Assembly: GCA_045617225.1 (NCBI GenBank)
Contig: JAZLIC010000087.1
Location: 1 to 17,173, forward strand
Reading direction: 5' to 3'
DNA: 17,173 nucleotides
Source: JAZLIC01 sp045617225
GTDB taxonomy: Bacteria > Bacillota > Clostridia > Monoglobales > Monoglobaceae
Shown here: positions 14,388 through 17,173 of the stretch, piece after piece
How positions within the stretch are numbered: the stretch's first letter is position 1
Layout: every line of letters begins with the position of its first letter
Program-made: the position numbers and the translations under genes
The notes under the pieces: model-generated
What the model was told of the DNA's origin: nothing
The model's database searches: none
The model's input: only the letters and a program-made list of their open reading frames with translations

Positions 14388-15228
14388 CAGTGCCGGAAAG
14401 GTATACTCATTTGACCCTGACGGCAAAAAGCTGTCAACGGGAGATATGGTTATCGTTGAAACCGCCCGCGGTCTTGAAATGGGGCGTGTTTCTGCGGCAA
14501 ATAAAGAAGTAAAAGAGGAGGAAATTTTCCAGCCTCTTAAAAAGATTGTCCGAATTGCAACCGAGGAGGACTTTAAAACCCTTGAAGAAAATAAAAGGCT
14601 TGAAAAAGAAGCCTTTGAAATCGCAAACAAAAAGATTGCGGAGCATAAGCTTGATATGAAGCTTGTTGATGTAGAGTATACATTTGGCAGAAGCAAGATT
14701 TTGTTTTACTTCACTGCCGACGGAAGGATTGACTTCCGTGAGCTTGTAAAGTCATTGGCAAATATTTTCCGTACACGCATAGAGCTTAGACAAATCGGCG
14801 TCCGTGACGAAGCACGACAACTCGGAAGCCTTGGTATCTGCGGCAGATTTTTGTGTTGCAGTACCTTCTTAGACGATTTCAGGCCGGTTTCAATAAAGAT
14901 GGCAAAGGAGCAGGGCTTATCCTTAAACCCCACCAAGATTTCAGGTGCGTGCGGCAGACTTATGTGTTGCCTGCAATATGAGCAGAACGCATATGATGAT
15001 ATGCTAAAACAACTTCCGATGAAGGGAAGTATGGTTGAAACCGCCGACGGCAAAGGGGTTGTAATTGATGTTGCCACATTAAAGGGCATTATCAAGGTTA
15101 AGTTCTCAAACGGTGATGACTCTCGCATAGAGTCCTATAAAATCGGCGAATTTAAAATCTTAAAGGGAAGCAGACCTGCCGAAGATGAGGCCATTCCCGA
15201 TGATGTAAAAGATTTGGAGGATAAATAA
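14359..15228 (+). CDS. ricT: RicT (YaaT), PSP1-domain protein of the RicAFT complex
   Basis: Homologue of B. subtilis RicT, which with RicA and RicF forms an iron-sulfur complex that supports RNase Y mRNA processing, sporulation and competence. The 289-residue protein (275 in Bacillus) has the PSP1 region and two cysteine clusters, ICGRFLCC (C161, C166, C167) and ACGRLMCC (C198, C203, C204), the likely cluster ligands. An acidic tail ends the protein. The start ATG 14359 is chosen for AGGGAGG at 14346-14352 and because homology begins at once; the frame is open upstream to 14272 but that part lies inside holB. It overlaps holB by 29 bp, suggesting translational coupling. RicA and RicF partners are not in this window. 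Confidence 0.94.
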   Translation: MVEIIGVRFNSAGKVYSFDPDGKKLSTGDMVIVETARGLEMGRVSAANKEVKEEEIFQPLKKIVRIATEEDFKTLEENKRLEKEAFEIANKKIAEHKLDMKLVDVEYTFGRSKILFYFTADGRIDFRELVKSLANIFRTRIELRQIGVRDEARQLGSLGICGRFLCCSTFLDDFRPVSIKMAKEQGLSLNPTKISGACGRLMCCLQYEQNAYDDMLKQLPMKGSMVETADGKGVVIDVATLKGIIKVKFSNGDDSRIESYKIGEFKILKGSRPAEDEAIPDDVKDLEDK

Positions 15229-15669
15229 ATGATAGCAATCGGCTGCGACCACGGCGGTCTTAATTTAAAAGCATATATCGAAGAATATTTAAAAGCAGAG
15301 AATATCCCCTTTAAGGACTACGGCACAACAGAGGGTGTGCCTGCGGATTATCCTGATATTGCCGAGGCAGTTGCAAAGGGCATTGTAAGCGGCGAAGCGG
15401 ATACGGGCATACTTATCTGCGGCACCGGTATCGGTATGAGCATTGCGGCAAACAAAGTAGACGGAATACGTGCCGCACACACTACCGATACATATAGCGC
15501 AAGAATGGCAAGAGAGCATAACAATGCACAGATTATCTGCTTGGGAGAGAGGATAACAGGTCTTGATTTAGGACTTGAAATTGTAAAAGCTTACCTTGCG
15601 TCCGAGCATTTGGGCGGCAGACACGAGCGCAGAGTCAATAAGATAATGGCTCTTGAAAGCAATAAATAA
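15229..15669 (+). CDS. rpiB: Ribose-5-phosphate isomerase B
   Basis: Interconverts ribulose 5-phosphate and ribose 5-phosphate in the pentose phosphate pathway. The 146-residue protein is the usual length. Motifs include GCDHGG at the start (D7, H8), YPD, the catalytic cysteine C64 in ICGTGIGMSIAANK, H97 in REHNNA, and the C-terminal GGRHERRV phosphate-binding region. The ATG follows the ricT stop codon with no gap, and GGAGG (15216-15220) lies inside the end of ricT. Related allose or galactose-6-phosphate isomerases (LacA/LacB) share the fold, but the GTGIG cysteine and single-gene context favour RpiB. Confidence 0.95.
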   Translation: MIAIGCDHGGLNLKAYIEEYLKAENIPFKDYGTTEGVPADYPDIAEAVAKGIVSGEADTGILICGTGIGMSIAANKVDGIRAAHTTDTYSARMAREHNNAQIICLGERITGLDLGLEIVKAYLASEHLGGRHERRVNKIMALESNK

Positions 15670-15681
15670 GGAAGTGTGTTT

Positions 15682-16314
15682 TTGAAAACTTTAATATATA
15701 TGATAAGGCACGGTCAATCGGAGGCCAACAACAGTAAAGTTTTTGCGGGAAACAGCGACTTCCCCTTGACAGAGAAAGGACATCTGCAAGCTGAACGGTC
15801 GGCTGAATTCTTTAAGGATATTAAAATAGACAAAATATATGCAAGCGATTTAAAGCGGGCTTATCAAACCGCAGAGCATACAGGGGCAATTTTTAATTTA
15901 GAGATTATTCCCGACCGCCTTTTAAGAGAAATCAGAGGCGGTAAGTGGGAAAACAATACCTACGATTATATACAGGAAACCTTTAAGGATACCTATGGCG
16001 TATGGCTCAGCGATATTGACAAGGCCTGCCCCGATAACGGCGAAAGCGTTACAGACCTTCAAAAAAGGGTTTCAAAGAGAGTAGAAGAAATTGCAAAAGA
16101 GAATGAAGGAAAGTCCGTGGCGATATTTACCCACGCAACGCCGATTAGGGCATTTATGGCATTTTGCAAAAAAGATATGATAAAAGATACTCCGTGGCCG
16201 ACAAACGGCTCTGTATCGGTGTTTTCTTACGAGGACGGACGGTTTGAGTCAGTAGATTACAGCTTGGATAAGCATATGGGCGAGCTTGTAACCTCCTTCC
16301 CGAAAAATGTATAG
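15682..16314 (+). CDS. Histidine phosphatase family protein (phosphoglycerate mutase-like)
   Basis: Cytoplasmic phosphatase or mutase with a phosphohistidine mechanism. The 210-residue protein has R9-H10-G11 in MIRHGQSEAN, R59 in SDLKRAYQTA, E83 in LREIRGGKWE, and the second histidine H151 in FTHATPIRA. I prefer the TTG start at 15682: AGGAAG (15669-15674) is 7 nt upstream of it but only 1 nt before the in-frame GTG at 15676, and the ATG at 15700 would remove the first beta strand. It is last in the glyQS operon, 12 bp after rpiB, and is followed by a terminator. The substrate cannot be read from sequence; co-operonic rpiB makes a sugar phosphate possible, and an alpha-ribazole-phosphatase-like role is an alternative. 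Confidence 0.88.
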   Translation: MKTLIYMIRHGQSEANNSKVFAGNSDFPLTEKGHLQAERSAEFFKDIKIDKIYASDLKRAYQTAEHTGAIFNLEIIPDRLLREIRGGKWENNTYDYIQETFKDTYGVWLSDIDKACPDNGESVTDLQKRVSKRVEEIAKENEGKSVAIFTHATPIRAFMAFCKKDMIKDTPWPTNGSVSVFSYEDGRFESVDYSLDKHMGELVTSFPKNV

Positions 16315-16322
16315 AGTAAATT

Positions 16323-16350
16323 AAAAATCCTGCCTTTTGGCAGGATTTTT
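16323..16350. terminator. Bidirectional terminator of the glyQS operon and tRNA-Thr
   Basis: AAAAATCCTGCC (16323-16334), loop TTTT, GGCAGGATTTTT (16339-16350) form a perfect 12-bp stem with T runs on both strands. It ends the five-gene operon on plus and, 5 bp from the tRNA CCA end, the tRNA transcript on minus. Confidence 0.94.
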
Positions 16351-16354
16351 GTTT

Positions 16355-16430
16355 TGGAGCTGCCCAGCGGATTCGAACCGCCGACCTCTTCCTTACCAAG
16401 GAAGTGCTCTGCCTACTGAGCTAGGGCAGC
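16355..16430 (-). tRNA. tRNA-Thr (anticodon GGT)
   Basis: The minus strand folds as a full cloverleaf of 76 nt: acceptor GCTGCCC/GGGCAGC, D arm GCTC...GAGC, anticodon arm CTTCC-TTGGTAA-GGAAG, T arm GGCGG-TTCGAAT-CCGCT with one G-U pair, discriminator T and an encoded CCA. The anticodon GGT (complement of 16395-16397) reads ACC and ACT threonine codons. Confidence 0.97.
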
Positions 16431-16446
16431 AATTTATAACTCAGTT

Positions 16447-16475
16447 ATAATACCATATAAGGCATAAACTGTCAA
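16447..16475 (-). promoter_or_regulatory. Sigma-A promoter of tRNA-Thr
   Basis: On the minus strand TTGACA (16470-16475, perfect) and TATTAT (16447-16452) are 17 bp apart, placing the start site within about 10 bp of the mature tRNA 5' end. Confidence 0.85.
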
Positions 16476-16513
16476 GTATATTGGAAAACTTTTTTGATAT
16501 TTTAAACAGATGC

Positions 16514-16542
16514 TTGATTATTATTTGTATTTTTGTTATAAT
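16514..16542 (+). promoter_or_regulatory. Sigma-A promoter of ruvA(B)
   Basis: TTGATT (16514-16519) and TATAAT (16537-16542) are 17 bp apart, with TG at the extended -10 position (TGTTATAAT). A second TATAAT at 16544-16549 overlaps the start region. The leader to ruvA would be about 12 nt, with GAGGTGG at 16550-16556 as ribosome-binding site. No LexA-type box (GAAC...GTTC) was seen here. Confidence 0.78.
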
Positions 16543-16561
16543 CTATAATGAGGTGGAAGTT

Positions 16562-17158
16562 ATGCTTTATTATATATCAGGAAAATTAGCACAAAAAACC
16601 GATAGCTTTGCGGTAATCGATGCAAACGGTGTAGGTTATCAGATATACTCTACTCGCCCTTCTCTTGAAGCTTTGGGTGATATTGGTACACCTGCCCAAT
16701 TATATACCTATCTTCACATCAAGACCGCTTCCGATATATTTGACCTTTACGGCTTTGCAACCGTGGAGGAGCTTAACCTCTTTAAGATGATACTCAGTGT
16801 ATCGGGCGTTGGTGCAAAGACCGCACAAAATTTATTATCCAATATTTCGCCTTCAAAATTTGCTCTTTGTGTCGTTACCAACGACTCAAAATATTTATCT
16901 TCAAACACTCCGGGGCTTGGCCCAAAGGGCGCACAACGCATCATTTTGGAGCTTAAAGACAAGTTTAAGGGTGTAGAGCTTGACAATATCCCTGCGGAAG
17001 ATGTCTTTAACAAAAACGCTGACATTGATGATGAAGCAATCTCCGCATTGGTTGTCCTCGGCTACTCTGCACAGGCGGCAAAAGACGCCTTAAAGGGTGC
17101 TACCGGTTCCGTTGAGGAAATGGTTAAATTCGGCTTGAAGAATTTGATGAAAGGCTAA
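16562..17158 (+). CDS. ruvA: Holliday junction branch migration protein RuvA
   Basis: Tetrameric protein that binds four-way DNA junctions and recruits the RuvB motor during recombinational repair. The 198-residue protein matches the family length. It has the N-terminal OB-fold (1-62, MLYYISGKLA and DANGVGYQIY), two helix-hairpin-helix motifs (VSGVGAKTAQ at 80-89 and TPGLGPKGAQ at 116-125) and the flexible C-terminal domain III (about 150-198, EAISALVVLGYSAQAA) that contacts RuvB. I chose ATG 16562 with AGGTGG 5 bp upstream; an in-frame ATG at 16481 adds a 27-residue hydrophobic stretch that overlaps the promoter and has no support. The next gene begins 6 bp after the stop. Confidence 0.96.
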   Translation: MLYYISGKLAQKTDSFAVIDANGVGYQIYSTRPSLEALGDIGTPAQLYTYLHIKTASDIFDLYGFATVEELNLFKMILSVSGVGAKTAQNLLSNISPSKFALCVVTNDSKYLSSNTPGLGPKGAQRIILELKDKFKGVELDNIPAEDVFNKNADIDDEAISALVVLGYSAQAAKDALKGATGSVEEMVKFGLKNLMKG

Positions 17159-17164
17159 AAAACT

Positions 17165-17173
17165 ATGGAAGAA
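17165..17173 (+). CDS. ruvB: Start of the next gene, probably ruvB (cut by window end)
   Basis: An ATG at 17165 begins 6 bp after the ruvA stop and is followed by two GAA codons (MEE). An AAAGG lies about 12 bp upstream inside the end of ruvA. Only three codons are visible, so identity rests on the very common ruvA-ruvB order, not on sequence. Confidence 0.5.

Noticed and set aside
16481..16561. Hydrophobic N-terminal extension of RuvA as a membrane segment
   Set aside because: RuvA is cytosolic and of conserved length; the extension spans the -35/-10 promoter, and the ATG at 16562 has its own ribosome-binding site.
1..17173. CRISPR array, prophage, toxin-antitoxin, restriction or other defence locus
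   Set aside because: No regularly spaced repeats, integrase, transposase, capsid, methylase, nuclease or small paired genes were found; every large gene has a housekeeping, sporulation or envelope assignment.

Overview
The window is chromosomal DNA from a spore-forming, low-to-mid GC Clostridia (Firmicutes). Evidence: a SpoIIE phosphatase gene, RicT, single-chain glycyl-tRNA synthetase, strong AGGAGG ribosome-binding sites, consensus sigma-A promoters, a terminator-type TPP riboswitch, and GC-rich intergenic hairpins of a kind I recall from gut clostridia. Genus-level placement is not possible from the sequence alone. No phage, plasmid, CRISPR or defence locus is visible, and most of the window is housekeeping DNA.

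Layout, left to right. (1) 1-3508, envelope genes: murA (minus), a divergent zinc amidase without signal peptide, and a membrane-anchored polysaccharide deacetylase with VGWY repeats. (2) 3516-4280: thiT (minus) under a TPP riboswitch with a terminator expression platform. (3) 4360-7570: an FtsK/SpoIIIE DNA translocase, then the HU gene hup with a perfect 18-bp terminator stem. (4) 7609-9660: a secreted papain-family (C1) protease with its own promoter, followed by a 162-bp element with inverted ends and a bidirectional terminator. (5) 9659-11834: spoIIE (minus), whose promoter has a perfect Spo0A box overlapping a -35 placed 21 bp from the -10. (6) 11935-16350: a tight operon glyQS-holB-ricT-rpiB-histidine phosphatase from one strong promoter to one terminator. 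(7) 16355-17173: tRNA-Thr(GGT) on minus, then ruvA and the first codons of ruvB on plus.

How the genes work together. MurA makes peptidoglycan precursor, while the amidase and deacetylase act on finished wall. FtsK/SpoIIIE and HU handle chromosome segregation and packaging, and SpoIIE activates sigma-F after asymmetric division. RicT belongs to the RicAFT (Y) complex that influences sporulation and mRNA processing in Bacillus. HolB and RuvA serve replication and Holliday-junction repair.

The least explained material is non-coding. A repeat family is present at 43-90 and 9442-9603, both copies just after a stop codon in the sense direction. Two other GC-rich hairpin repeats lie at 2197-2224 and 11885-11919. 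The protein oddities are a HolB without its usual zinc module and with SRA in place of SRC, and the leaderless amidase. I did not find a convincing new multi-gene system here.
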